A model generated the notes under the pieces. The model had not been told where the DNA came from. It did no database searches and worked only from the letters and a program-made list of their open reading frames with translations. From Pirellula sp. (GTDB taxonomy: Bacteria; Planctomycetota; Planctomycetia; Pirellulales; Pirellulaceae): DNA of 38,580 nt. Of this stretch, positions 16,136-25,130 are shown one piece after another. The stretch covers positions 1 through 38,580 of the forward strand of contig JALOQZ010000007.1 in the NCBI GenBank assembly GCA_025459245.1, in the 5' to 3' direction. Within the stretch, counting starts at the first letter, position 1. Every line of letters begins with the position of its first letter. The position numbers and the translations under genes are program-made.

Positions 16136-19100
16136 CTAGAAGAGGCCACCGCCGCCGAAACCGCCACCGCCGCCTAGACCACCGAGTCCTCCGCCACCTC
16201 CGAGACCGCCACCTCCCTGACCGTTTCCAGTCGCACCGGTTGCAATATTAAAGGTGTCGACCGAAATGATGTCGTTGAAGCTCGGTGGCTGCACGAAGCC
16301 AATTCGAACGTAGCGCCGGTCACCGGAGATAACCGCCAGTGGCATCATGAACGCACCGGATGGAATCACCGTGATCTGAGGCTGGTATCCAACCGCTCCC
16401 GGGCCAAAGAATGGCAACCGACCATTATTCAGACCGTTGTTATTCCTTTGAGCAGCCCAATATCGAGCCCAGAAAAGTTCGTAGTCACCCAAAGAACCCG
16501 AGTCGCCGTTGTTGCCCGCCGCCGCCCCGCCGTTGTTCGCTGCATTTCCCGCTTGTTGAGCGAGAATCGCAGCTCCCATAGCGGTCTTCGCCGTTCGAAC
16601 CTTCGCCAAGTGAGCTTCCTCAATCGGCTGAGATCGATGACCTTTCTTCACGTGAGCGATCACGACCGCCATCGGAGCTGATGGCCCCATCTCGACGACC
16701 TGCTGAATCACCTTCTGATCGGGAGTACCGTAGTCGGACAAGATATTCACGGTCACCTTGCCACCCGCCACTTCACCCCAAATCTTCTTGATGATGATCT
16801 TGTAGGCTCCTGCATACCCCTGGCCGCATACATACGACTCAGAGAACCCGTCTTTCGACGACTTGCTCAACGACGACCCGTCGCCCAAATGAACGCCACC
16901 GGATGCTGTGTACGAGTTATTTTGATCGCAGACCGTCCCCGCTGGCTCTTCCACAGAGATGTCCAAGTCGGCTTCGCCGGTCCAAACCACACGGACGACC
17001 AAGTCTCTCGTTCTCGCATCCTTAAGCTCTTGCTCAAAGGTGTAAGCGTTCATCGTTTCCTTGTTTTCCGTCATCCGGATGTAGCAAGCCCGCGCTGCAA
17101 GCAGCGCTTTTTCAATAAGCGGCAAGGCCTCGTCCGACCAGCTCTGACGGAGAACACCCGTCGAAGCCCAACGCATCCCCTCTAAGTCCTCCATATCGGT
17201 GGCAATCGCCAACGCCAAGGAGAGCGCGTCTTTGTTCATCGGGTTGGACAGATGAATGTCTCGCAAGACTTTCAACGCTTCCTTTTTCATTCCAGCTCCA
17301 CTCAAGTATCGTGCGATCTTGATGGCATCCTCCTGCCCAGCTCCATAGTCCAATGCTGAAAGCAAGACTCGTCGGATCGATTGAGGCGGATACTCGTTGG
17401 CTTGCATCGCCGTGCTGAGCGCGTCGTACATCCAAGCCGCTGGCAAGGAACGTCGCATCGCTTCGCTGACCGTATCGACGACTTCTTGGAAGTGCTTGGT
17501 TGCCTCGGCCCCGTTGCCACCTTCGATGGCCTTCTTACCAGCCGACATCTTCGACGAAACCCACTTCGCCAATTCCGCTTCTGCGGAGAGCTTTACGCTC
17601 TCATCATCCGATGCAATCTCATCGAGCAACTGAGAAGGCGACTTGGGTGCTGCATCCGCAGCGGGCGACTTCTTAGGAACATCGTTCACATCGAACATGC
17701 CCCCCATGCCGCCGCCCATACCGCCCATGCCCCCCATACCCATGCCTCCCATGCCGCCCATACCTCCCATGCCGCCCATACCTCCCATGCCGCCCATACC
17801 ACCCATGCCTCCCATGCCGCCCATACCTCCCATGCCGCCCATGCCACCCATCATTCCTCCACCAGCCATGCCGGGGAGAACAGGGATGACAAGGTCACCG
17901 ACGGGATAGACACGGACCACGTTGGCCGAGCTCTGCTTAGTGGTGATTCGCATGACTTCGTCTTCGATGACGTAAGTCAGATTCAATGGCTCCAAAATCA
18001 GCTTCAAAGCCGAGCGGAATGAAACGTCGGCTGCCAGCTGCAAGGTGATGGGTTCTTCCAGCGAGACGGTTTCTTCTTCCAGAGCCTTCTCGTCGGGAAC
18101 GATCGGAATTCCCTGTTCGTCGGCGAATCGCTTGAGAACCGTCGAAAGCGGAGTGCCGTTGAAATCGACATTCACTTTGTTGTCCAACGAACGATAAATC
18201 TTTTGCTCGGTCAGCTTCCCGCCCGAAAGGTCGATAGTACCGTAACGCTCCAACCGTCGGCGGCTCAACGCTTGCCAAACGTCGTGCGGTGGATAACGAA
18301 TAGGTGGCTCATCCACGAACGGAACCAATCCAACTTCGTTCAAGTAAAGGGAGTCGACGAAAGCCCTGTTTCGCTGATTGATGACATCCTCAATCAATCG
18401 GGCATTCGCCGCCATGTTCGACTCGATGTTCGTAACCACATCTACCACCGAATCACGATCCAAGGACGTGATCTGCGGAGCTACTTCAGTATTCGCAGCG
18501 GAATACATTTGCTGCCGCATCAATGAGTCGTATCGATCCACAAGCTGCTTAATGGTCTCTTCCCGTCGCTCCGATTCTGCCAGCAAGCGTTGGGTGGCCG
18601 ATTGAGCAGACCGAACAGCCTCGGTCCTAGCAATCTCTTCTCGCTTGGCTTCCTCCGCTCGAGCGGCGTTCTGAATCGCTTCCGCTACCGTCTTTTCAAG
18701 CCGAACTCGGCTCCCCGCATCCAGCTCCGGTGCCCGTCGAACTTGATCCAACAACGACTTTAGCGAGATCTTGATCGAACCAAAATCCGCGGCTGGTGCA
18801 CCAGGCATGCTGGCGCGCCTCGCGGCGTTGGTCTCCGCCTTGACCTGCGCATCAAGCTGTTGTGCCGCAACGCGACGCAACGCTTCGTCCTCACGCAATA
18901 ATTCGCCGGCATTTGCAAGCTCATCGTATGCGACGCCGGTCGTTCCAAGCATGCTGCCAGGTGCAGCCCCCACAGGAGGAGTAGATCCCGACCCAACGGC
19001 TGGTCCACTTTCCGACGGGACTGCAGGAGTCGATGGCGGAACAACCGCAGGTGGAGAAGCAGGCTTATCGTCCCCAAATGGATCTTGCGCTGGTTGCGAT

Positions 19101-20413
19101 GCGGGCGTTCCAAACGGATCATCTCCAGCCTGGAACGAAATGAATTTCACAATCTTCGGCGCCGCACTCGGTGCCTTCACAGGTTTCTCTTTCGATGGCT
19201 CCGCCCCCTTGCTGCCCGAAGGAGAAAGAGGTGCCTGAGAAGCCATCGCGGCGTCCAAAATGTTCTTCGCGCTCAAACTGTTCGGAGACCGCTTTAACGC
19301 TTCGCGAGCAATCGCGATCGCGGAATCTCGATCGCCAATTCCCAACGCATACTCCGCATCCTTGACCAACTCTTCCGAACTGGACATCAAAACGCTTCCA
19401 AGCGATTTGAGAGCATCCGACCCGGCGGTCGGCAACAACAAACCACCGTCGAATCCAGCCTTCTCAACCACCTTGGGGAGAAACGCTAAATCGGGATTTG
19501 TTCCTTCGGTGCGTACAGACCAATCCAACGAAGCTTCACGTCCAGCGACGATTCCTCGCAACGTTACACGTCCCTCAGCCGAAGCTCCCTTCAAAGTACC
19601 AACCACGATCGAATCCCGATCCGTTCGCATCGGCGGAACCAGCTTGGGATATGCCACGGCAACTGACTCCGGCCAAGTCGCATCGGTCGGCCAAAATACA
19701 GGGACCGTGCACTCTTTCGCCAACTGAACGGCCATCTGCTGATTCGACACACCGGCGATGTTGCGGTGCACATGCACCATGCCCCCCGTGTGATTCGCGA
19801 TCGTCGCCAAAAACTCGACGTCCGCATCCGGTCCAATCGCCATCGCATTGACGGTCGTTCGCGTTTCCCGCAACGTCTGAATCAACGACTCAAAACCTCT
19901 CGGCTCCAACAAATTACAGCGATGAAAGCCATCGCCAATGTACAAAATACTCGCGTCGCTCCCCTCACCCAAAACGGAACGAGCCTTGGTCAACGCGGCA
20001 ACCAAATCGGTCGTCCCCAACGGAACCGTCTGCTTGAGCTTTTCAAGCCCCCCAGCGATCTCCGCGCTGCTAGGTGCCCCCACTCCCAATACCGATGGCT
20101 CAATGTCGCAACTCAACAAGGCGACCAGCGAAACATCCGACAAGCCCGCCAAGACTCGCTCGGCCAACTCCAGCGAATCAGCCCGGAATGCACCGCTCTG
20201 AGAAGCCGACGTGTCGACGACCACCGCAACCCGCCTCGCATCAGCCGGCACCGCTCCCAACTGAGACGTCGTCAAACTCAACGCGAAATGCGTTTGTCCG
20301 CGATCCTCATAAGTAAGCATGCGTGAACTCTGATCCGCTGCCGACGCCGCGCAGCTCCATAGAAGCCCGACGCCAAGCAAAAGAGCTCGATTCATACCAA
20401 GAAACAGTCGCAT
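16136..20413 (-). CDS. Large exported VWA / secretin-like (STN) / DUF2135-like protein with Met-Gly-Gly repeat
   Basis: The predicted 1425-residue protein is a mosaic. In order it has a signal peptide (about 1-26) and a von Willebrand A domain (about 55-220) with an intact metal site DTSAS at 67-71, GTTD and IGDG. Next come a TPR-like segment (350-390), a Pro/Ala-rich linker (390-500), a coiled coil (570-640), and an STN/secretin N-terminal-like domain (745-825) with VDFNGTPLSTVLKRFADEQG. A Met-Gly-Gly repeat spans about 850-905. A helical repeat region (940-1090) is followed by a DUF2135-like block VVRVVWTGEADLDISVEEP (about 1125-1145) and a Gly-rich C-terminal tail. ATG at 20413 is chosen over the TTG at 20449 because GGAG lies nine bases before it and the signal peptide follows. 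A role in surface assembly or binding is inferred; the function is unknown. Confidence 0.88.
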   Translation of the reverse strand: MRLFLGMNRALLLGVGLLWSCAASAADQSSRMLTYEDRGQTHFALSLTTSQLGAVPADARRVAVVVDTSASQSGAFRADSLELAERVLAGLSDVSLVALLSCDIEPSVLGVGAPSSAEIAGGLEKLKQTVPLGTTDLVAALTKARSVLGEGSDASILYIGDGFHRCNLLEPRGFESLIQTLRETRTTVNAMAIGPDADVEFLATIANHTGGMVHVHRNIAGVSNQQMAVQLAKECTVPVFWPTDATWPESVAVAYPKLVPPMRTDRDSIVVGTLKGASAEGRVTLRGIVAGREASLDWSVRTEGTNPDLAFLPKVVEKAGFDGGLLLPTAGSDALKSLGSVLMSSSEELVKDAEYALGIGDRDSAIAIAREALKRSPNSLSAKNILDAAMASQAPLSPSGSKGAEPSKEKPVKAPSAAPKIVKFISFQAGDDPFGTPASQPAQDPFGDDKPASPPAVVPPSTPAVPSESGPAVGSGSTPPVGAAPGSMLGTTGVAYDELANAGELLREDEALRRVAAQQLDAQVKAETNAARRASMPGAPAADFGSIKISLKSLLDQVRRAPELDAGSRVRLEKTVAEAIQNAARAEEAKREEIARTEAVRSAQSATQRLLAESERREETIKQLVDRYDSLMRQQMYSAANTEVAPQITSLDRDSVVDVVTNIESNMAANARLIEDVINQRNRAFVDSLYLNEVGLVPFVDEPPIRYPPHDVWQALSRRRLERYGTIDLSGGKLTEQKIYRSLDNKVNVDFNGTPLSTVLKRFADEQGIPIVPDEKALEEETVSLEEPITLQLAADVSFRSALKLILEPLNLTYVIEDEVMRITTKQSSANVVRVYPVGDLVIPVLPGMAGGGMMGGMGGMGGMGGMGGMGGMGGMGGMGGMGGMGGMGGMGMGGMGGMGGGMGGMFDVNDVPKKSPAADAAPKSPSQLLDEIASDDESVKLSAEAELAKWVSSKMSAGKKAIEGGNGAEATKHFQEVVDTVSEAMRRSLPAAWMYDALSTAMQANEYPPQSIRRVLLSALDYGAGQEDAIKIARYLSGAGMKKEALKVLRDIHLSNPMNKDALSLALAIATDMEDLEGMRWASTGVLRQSWSDEALPLIEKALLAARACYIRMTENKETMNAYTFEQELKDARTRDLVVRVVWTGEADLDISVEEPAGTVCDQNNSYTASGGVHLGDGSSLSKSSKDGFSESYVCGQGYAGAYKIIIKKIWGEVAGGKVTVNILSDYGTPDQKVIQQVVEMGPSAPMAVVIAHVKKGHRSQPIEEAHLAKVRTAKTAMGAAILAQQAGNAANNGGAAAGNNGDSGSLGDYELFWARYWAAQRNNNGLNNGRLPFFGPGAVGYQPQITVIPSGAFMMPLAVISGDRRYVRIGFVQPPSFNDIISVDTFNIATGATGNGQGGGGLGGGGGLGGLGGGGGFGGGGLF
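17695..17868 (-). repeat. In-frame Met-Gly-Gly coding repeat (9-bp units, 18-bp higher order)
   Basis: About 18 units of ATG-GGN-GGN are read on the minus strand within the VWA/STN gene. Synonymous third positions alternate so that an 18-bp pattern recurs several times, which points to slippage or unequal exchange in tandem. The other frames are also open and would give Pro-Met-Pro-rich or His/Ala-rich products; I treat these as shadows. Confidence 0.85.
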
Positions 20414-20422
20414 AACAATTCG

Positions 20423-20426
20423 CTCC
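20423..20426 (-). promoter_or_regulatory. Ribosome binding site deciding the VWA/STN start
   Basis: GGAG on the minus strand sits nine bases before the ATG at 20413. It supports that start over the upstream in-frame TTG. Confidence 0.55.
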
Positions 20427-20917
20427 AAACCGGCTCGAATGGATGACAAGAAAATGGTCCAACTACCCGCTTAATCGTATTTCTCGCCAAGGCAGGATGC
20501 CATAAAAAACATCGCAATTCCCTAACAAAACACCCCCGCGGCTCCCCAACAGTCCCCCTCAAGGGGGGCCGAACGGCCGCGGTCGATGGGAACGTACTGC
20601 GTATTCCGTTCCAAAAATGAAAAATCAGGGGAGAAAGTTGGAGAGCCCCAAAAAAACCGCTTGAGAATCCACATGGGAGCTTCGCAAGTTCCAAGGAGAA
20701 AAGATTGAAGTTTCGTTTTGCTGTTGTTGATTGATGAGGGTGTAGCAATATCGTACGCAGGGGCCGCGTTTTCGGAAAAGTCCGCAACTTCTGCCTATTC
20801 GCTTCAGCTTCTCACTCCCAAGACCCGATACGACGATACGAAGGCCTCTTGCCCCACTAAGCACTCCTGGCTGCTCGAGAGTTGCTGCCCGAGCGCCTTC
20901 GCAGTAGAAAAACTCAT

Positions 20918-20921
20918 GGAG
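20918..20921 (+). promoter_or_regulatory. Ribosome binding site for the DUF11-like protein gene
   Basis: GGAG lies seven bases before ATG at 20929, the codon that opens directly into a signal peptide. Confidence 0.55.
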
Positions 20922-20928
20922 ATGATCA

Positions 20929-23607
20929 ATGTCACTCGTAGGAATTCCACTCGTTCGTCCATGCAACCTGCCTGGATGCCTGATCGCGGTCCTCCTCCTG
21001 GTTACCTGCTGGGGCGGCTCCTCCCAAGCCCAATCGGACGACGCCCCCGAACCGACCGCAAACGAACCCTCCAACGCCAAACCCGGTTTCTCCAACCCGC
21101 TCTCCAAACTCTTCGCCAGAAAACCTCCCGAAGAATCGGACGAACCGACCAAGCCCTCGCGCCCCTCGATGAGCCTGAAACCCGGTTCCACCCTCTTCCG
21201 GAACGGACGTGCCAAACCGACTCCAAATTCGGCACCAAACACTCCCGACACCGAAGCTCGCGGCGGCCTTTTGGTCCCTCTCAAATCATTTACGAACCGC
21301 GTCTTCCGAACTTCGGATGAGACCTTAGACGAATCGAGCGACTCCCCCGCGACAGCGACTCCTCCAAAACCTCTCGCCGAAGAATCGAATCGCCCATTTC
21401 GCGAACCATTCAAAAACCTCCCTCGCCCGCGCTTTTCGAACAACCGAGACGAAAGCGATATCGAACTGGAAGAAATCACCATCCCAGAACCAGCGTCCCG
21501 CCCCGCCTCCATTCCAACCGCGGCTCCCTTGGACCTGCCCCCTCCTGTCGTGAGCCGCAGCTCACCAACCAGCAACCAACCTCGCGACGGATTCGAAGGT
21601 TTCGCTCCCTACAAAGGCGCCGCCAGATCGGACTCATCCGCTTCGGCGGATCGCGAAACGCCCATCCTTTCGAAATCCACCACCCCCCCGACAACGAACT
21701 CCGTTCCGTCGAACTCCCGACTCCCATCGAACAACTCGTCGCGCCGAAGCTCCGATCTGGGGCAACCGCCTGCCGCCAGCGAATCCGCGGGAGAAAGGGA
21801 CGCGGGCGAAGGCCCTTCGCTACTCGATCTCTCCTCCGGGCCCCTAACCACACAGCGCCCGACGAAAGCGACTCAGCAATCCGCCAAGAAAGACACGAAT
21901 CCCACTCCTTCTCCACGCTCCAACACCATTCCCCCCATCGAGACAGCCAAGGCAGATGATATTGAAGTCCCTCGAGTCATCACCAATCGAACTAGCAACA
22001 GCAAAATCCAAAGCCAGCCAATAAGCTCCCGTAACACGACACCCAAGGATTCAATGCCGACCTCCGCCAACACGGAGAGCAAACCTGCTGCAACACTTCC
22101 GCCGCCAAAAACCGTAGCAGACGCCGAACGAACCTCTGCACCTAAGCCGAGTATTGCTGAGCAGCCCAATAGTACCAAACCATCCGCTGTTGATACTCGC
22201 GCCTACAAGTCATCTCTCGGTACGATGCAACTCCCTGGGGTTCGCGTGTCGGTTCAAGGCCCCGAATCCTTGCTCGTCGGACAAGATTCGACGTTTGAAA
22301 TTCTCGCAAAGAACGAAGGTGCTATCGACTTGAATGGACTCCTGCTTCGTATCGCGGTTCCCACCTCGGTAGAGATCGGTCAATTGATCGCCTCCAACGG
22401 ACAAGCGCAACCAGAGAATGCACCGGAGGAGACCGCGATCGGCTGGGAAATTCCTAAACTCCAAGCAGGGACCCAGGTCAATCTCCGACTCACGCTTCGA
22501 ACGAACAAACCAGAGCACTTCGCAATGGGAATCGAATGGACCGCCGTTCCTCAATCCCAAGAATACGCGATCCGCGTGCAACAACCGCAACTGAACGTCG
22601 CTCTCGAGGGGCCCTCGGAAGCGGAATTCGGCTCGCCTCAAAACTACCGGCTGAGAATTCGAAATCCAGGCACCGCGGTCGCTAAGAATGTCGAGGTCTT
22701 GCTGCAAGCAGGAAGCTACGGCAGCAACCAATCGTCAATCGGTGATATCCAGCCAGGCGATGAGCGGGTTATCGACGTCGAATTGCTCTTCGAACAAAAC
22801 GGCAGCATCCCCGTGGTGGCTACCGCTCGAAGCGAGGCTTCGAAACTCGAAGCGAAGGGAGACATCCAGGTCAAAGTTAAGCAATCCGCTCTCCAAGCGA
22901 CTTGGACGGGCCCCTCCGAGTTTTATCAAGGTACCGCAGCAGATTACCGTATCGTTGTCGCCAATCGAGGAGACATCGTCGCTCTCCAAATCGATTGCCA
23001 TCTGAAACTACCAGACGGAGCGATGCCATCTAGTCTGCCCGCAGGTGCGATCCGGAAAGGCAACGCGATTCACTGGGAAATCAAACGCCTTGAACCAAAC
23101 GAATCGGTCGCTATCCCCATCGGTCTTTCGATGAACGAAACGGGTGAAAACATCCTTGAATTCTCGGCCGCTTGCAAAAACAGCCTCCCACTCACTTCGA
23201 CCTACAAAACGATGATCGATTCGATCGTCGACCTAAAACTCTCGGTCAAAGACCCTGTCGCACCAGCACCGGTCGGTCAACCAGTCGTCTATGAAATCGA
23301 GATCTACAATCGAGGAAGCAAAGCGGCCTCGGGTGTCACGGTATTGGCTCAATTCTCCGAAGGAATTGAACCTGTTCGATTCGAGGGCGCCGAAGGTCGC
23401 ATATTACCCGGCCAAGTTCTATTCGAACCAATCGAGGTCGTCGATGCCGGGGCCAAAGTAACTCTTCGCGTTTTTGCGGAAGCCGCTCAGCAAGGGGTGC
23501 ATCGATTCCGTGCGGAAGTAAAATGCGACTCCGGCGAAGCCAACCTCCTCCAGGAAGAATCGACCCGCTTCCTGGCTAGCGGTTCATCCGGTTCTGAGAA
23601 ACGATAA
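20929..23607 (+). CDS. Exported protein with long disordered region and four DUF11/CARDB-like beta repeats
   Basis: The 892-residue protein has a signal peptide (hydrophobic residues about 14-33, ending QAQ). It is followed by about 390 residues rich in Pro, Ser, Thr, Asn and charged residues, which look disordered. The C-terminal half has four immunoglobulin-like repeats with similar openings: VSVQGPESLLVGQDSTFEI (about 435), LNVALEGPSEAEFGSPQNY, LQATWTGPSEFYQGTAADY and LKLSVKDPVAPAPVGQPVVY. Each then has an NxG/NRG turn (for example YNRGSKAASGVTV). This is the pattern of DUF11/CARDB domains found in bacterial surface proteins. No anchor motif or C-terminal membrane helix is visible, so attachment is unclear. 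The ABC permease gene follows after 41 bases. Confidence 0.85.
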   Translation: MSLVGIPLVRPCNLPGCLIAVLLLVTCWGGSSQAQSDDAPEPTANEPSNAKPGFSNPLSKLFARKPPEESDEPTKPSRPSMSLKPGSTLFRNGRAKPTPNSAPNTPDTEARGGLLVPLKSFTNRVFRTSDETLDESSDSPATATPPKPLAEESNRPFREPFKNLPRPRFSNNRDESDIELEEITIPEPASRPASIPTAAPLDLPPPVVSRSSPTSNQPRDGFEGFAPYKGAARSDSSASADRETPILSKSTTPPTTNSVPSNSRLPSNNSSRRSSDLGQPPAASESAGERDAGEGPSLLDLSSGPLTTQRPTKATQQSAKKDTNPTPSPRSNTIPPIETAKADDIEVPRVITNRTSNSKIQSQPISSRNTTPKDSMPTSANTESKPAATLPPPKTVADAERTSAPKPSIAEQPNSTKPSAVDTRAYKSSLGTMQLPGVRVSVQGPESLLVGQDSTFEILAKNEGAIDLNGLLLRIAVPTSVEIGQLIASNGQAQPENAPEETAIGWEIPKLQAGTQVNLRLTLRTNKPEHFAMGIEWTAVPQSQEYAIRVQQPQLNVALEGPSEAEFGSPQNYRLRIRNPGTAVAKNVEVLLQAGSYGSNQSSIGDIQPGDERVIDVELLFEQNGSIPVVATARSEASKLEAKGDIQVKVKQSALQATWTGPSEFYQGTAADYRIVVANRGDIVALQIDCHLKLPDGAMPSSLPAGAIRKGNAIHWEIKRLEPNESVAIPIGLSMNETGENILEFSAACKNSLPLTSTYKTMIDSIVDLKLSVKDPVAPAPVGQPVVYEIEIYNRGSKAASGVTVLAQFSEGIEPVRFEGAEGRILPGQVLFEPIEVVDAGAKVTLRVFAEAAQQGVHRFRAEVKCDSGEANLLQEESTRFLASGSSGSEKR

Positions 23608-23648
23608 CGATTGGGATGCATGTGTCCCAGCAGTAGCAACAATCATTT

Positions 23649-25130
23649 ATGCTCTGGGACACACCCGCTTTCGATGCCCTGCTCCACTCCTTCTATGTAA
23701 GCATGGGGACCGCAACGCTCAGTATGCTATTGAGCGTTGTCTTGGCATTCGCGGTGGAAGTCATCAAGATTCCCGGCAGCCGCATGCTTCGCACGGCGAC
23801 CATGTCGCTCGTCTTGGTTCCAATCTATGTCCAAGCCACGGCGTGGAGCGCGGGTTTCGGCGACCAGAGTTGGTTACGATGGAATCAAGTGACGGCCGCT
23901 CAAAACCCCACCTATGCGATCTTGGCATGTATCTGGATTCAGGCAGCGAGCTGGCTGCCTCTCAGCTTTCTTTTAATCTCGATCGCCTTTCGACGATCCC
24001 TCAATGAATCCTTTCGAGTCGCCTGGATCGATCGAGGTCTTTGTGCCGCTTTCTTGGGAATCAGCCTGCGCCACTCGATGCCTTGGCTAACTCTGGCTTG
24101 GCTATTGATCACGGTCCTCACGACCAACGATATGGTCGTTACCAATCTGTTTCGAGTCCCCACTTGGACGGAAACGATTTACCAGCAAGTGCAGTTTCAG
24201 AAGACGCGAACCGGTCCGTTGTTGGGCATGGTCTTCTACGCATCAACCATCGCCGTCATCACCGCACTTGCCACCTTCCTGCTGGCAAAGGGAACTCGAG
24301 GTGAGTCGAGCGAACCCTCCCAGCATCCCACTTGCTCTCGAAAAGTTTCGCTCCTTTTTTCGTTGGCTGCATGGAGCGTCGCAGCCTGCTTTATAGGCCT
24401 CCCTGTCTTGTCTTTGGTGATCAAAGCAGGTTGGCATGTCGCGCAAGTAGGAGATGACATTGAGCGAACTTGGCGAATTAGTACCGTCGTCGCTTCTCTT
24501 TTCTCGGCATCGGAGTTTCGCCCTGAACTGCAATGGAGTTTGGCCATCAGTGGCTATTCAACGTTACTCGCACTCCTCCTAGCATTCGCAGGAACGACAA
24601 TTGTATTTAGCGGTTCAACTCGCTTCCTGCTCCATCGCAGCGCGGCCATGATCGCCTTGTTCACGTTTTGTTTCGCTCTCCCCGGGCCACTTGTCAATTG
24701 GTGCATCCAAAAGTCATTGGTCGATCAAAGCGGCTGGATCGGTTGGATCGGCAATGACACACTCGCCCCCCCCATTCTCGCGTTGCAAACTCGGTGCGCT
24801 CCTGTTGTCTTTGCCATCCTCTGGACAGCCGCTTGGAGATGGGAACAACGCTTTCGTCCACTCCGATCTCTCGACGGTTCGTCTTGGACGAACCATTGGC
24901 AAGCCTGGATTCGTCCTCTCACAATGGGTGTTGGGGCCGCTTTCTTTGTGAGCTTTGCCAATCTGGAATCGTATTTGCTAGTTCTTCCACCCAGCGTGAC
25001 GCCTGTCTCGATGCGTATGTTTGAACTCTTGCACTACGGTGTACAAAACAAAGACGCCGGGCTGGCGCTAATGCTGATCCTCGCAAGCTCGCTTGCAACC
25101 TACGGCTTAAGTCGACGCAGCCGCGATTGA
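23649..25130 (+). CDS. ABC-type transporter permease (ThiP/FbpB-like, two permease halves)
   Basis: The 493-residue protein is polytopic with about eleven or twelve hydrophobic helices in two halves. The first half contains SFRVAWIDRGLCAAFLGISLRHSMPWLTLAWLLI (residue about 120-155 region), which has the spacing of the EAA loop that contacts the ATPase, though the EAA residues are degenerate. The C-terminal half has SFANLESYLLVLPPSVTPVSMRMFELLHYG, resembling the end of ThiP/iron(III) permeases. Such permeases work with a periplasmic binding protein and an ATPase, but neither is next to this gene. The substrate is not assigned. The 3' end overlaps the convergent neighbouring gene by 31 bases. 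Confidence 0.75.
   Translation: MLWDTPAFDALLHSFYVSMGTATLSMLLSVVLAFAVEVIKIPGSRMLRTATMSLVLVPIYVQATAWSAGFGDQSWLRWNQVTAAQNPTYAILACIWIQAASWLPLSFLLISIAFRRSLNESFRVAWIDRGLCAAFLGISLRHSMPWLTLAWLLITVLTTNDMVVTNLFRVPTWTETIYQQVQFQKTRTGPLLGMVFYASTIAVITALATFLLAKGTRGESSEPSQHPTCSRKVSLLFSLAAWSVAACFIGLPVLSLVIKAGWHVAQVGDDIERTWRISTVVASLFSASEFRPELQWSLAISGYSTLLALLLAFAGTTIVFSGSTRFLLHRSAAMIALFTFCFALPGPLVNWCIQKSLVDQSGWIGWIGNDTLAPPILALQTRCAPVVFAILWTAAWRWEQRFRPLRSLDGSSWTNHWQAWIRPLTMGVGAAFFVSFANLESYLLVLPPSVTPVSMRMFELLHYGVQNKDAGLALMLILASSLATYGLSRRSRD

Larger units (their letters stand above)
20414..20928. other. 515-bp divergent intergenic region with short GC-rich hairpins
   Basis: The region separates two divergent genes for large exported proteins and must hold both promoters. 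CCCCC-TCAA-GGGGG (20554-20567) is followed directly by GGCCG-AA-CGGCC (20567-20578), and GGAACG/CGTTCC form a third small hairpin nearby (about 20589-20612). These could be 5'-leader structures of either gene. Reading frames on either strand here look non-coding. I see no convincing promoter boxes. Confidence 0.45.

Noticed and set aside
17643-17909. Plus-strand Pro-Met-Pro-rich reading frame
   Set aside because: It is the complement of the Met-Gly-Gly repeat in the VWA/STN gene and has no family features or ribosome binding site.
20625-21575. Minus-strand frame of 316 codons
   Set aside because: It overlaps the signal peptide and disordered region of the exported DUF11-like protein in antisense; composition bias keeps it open, and it has no recognisable domain.
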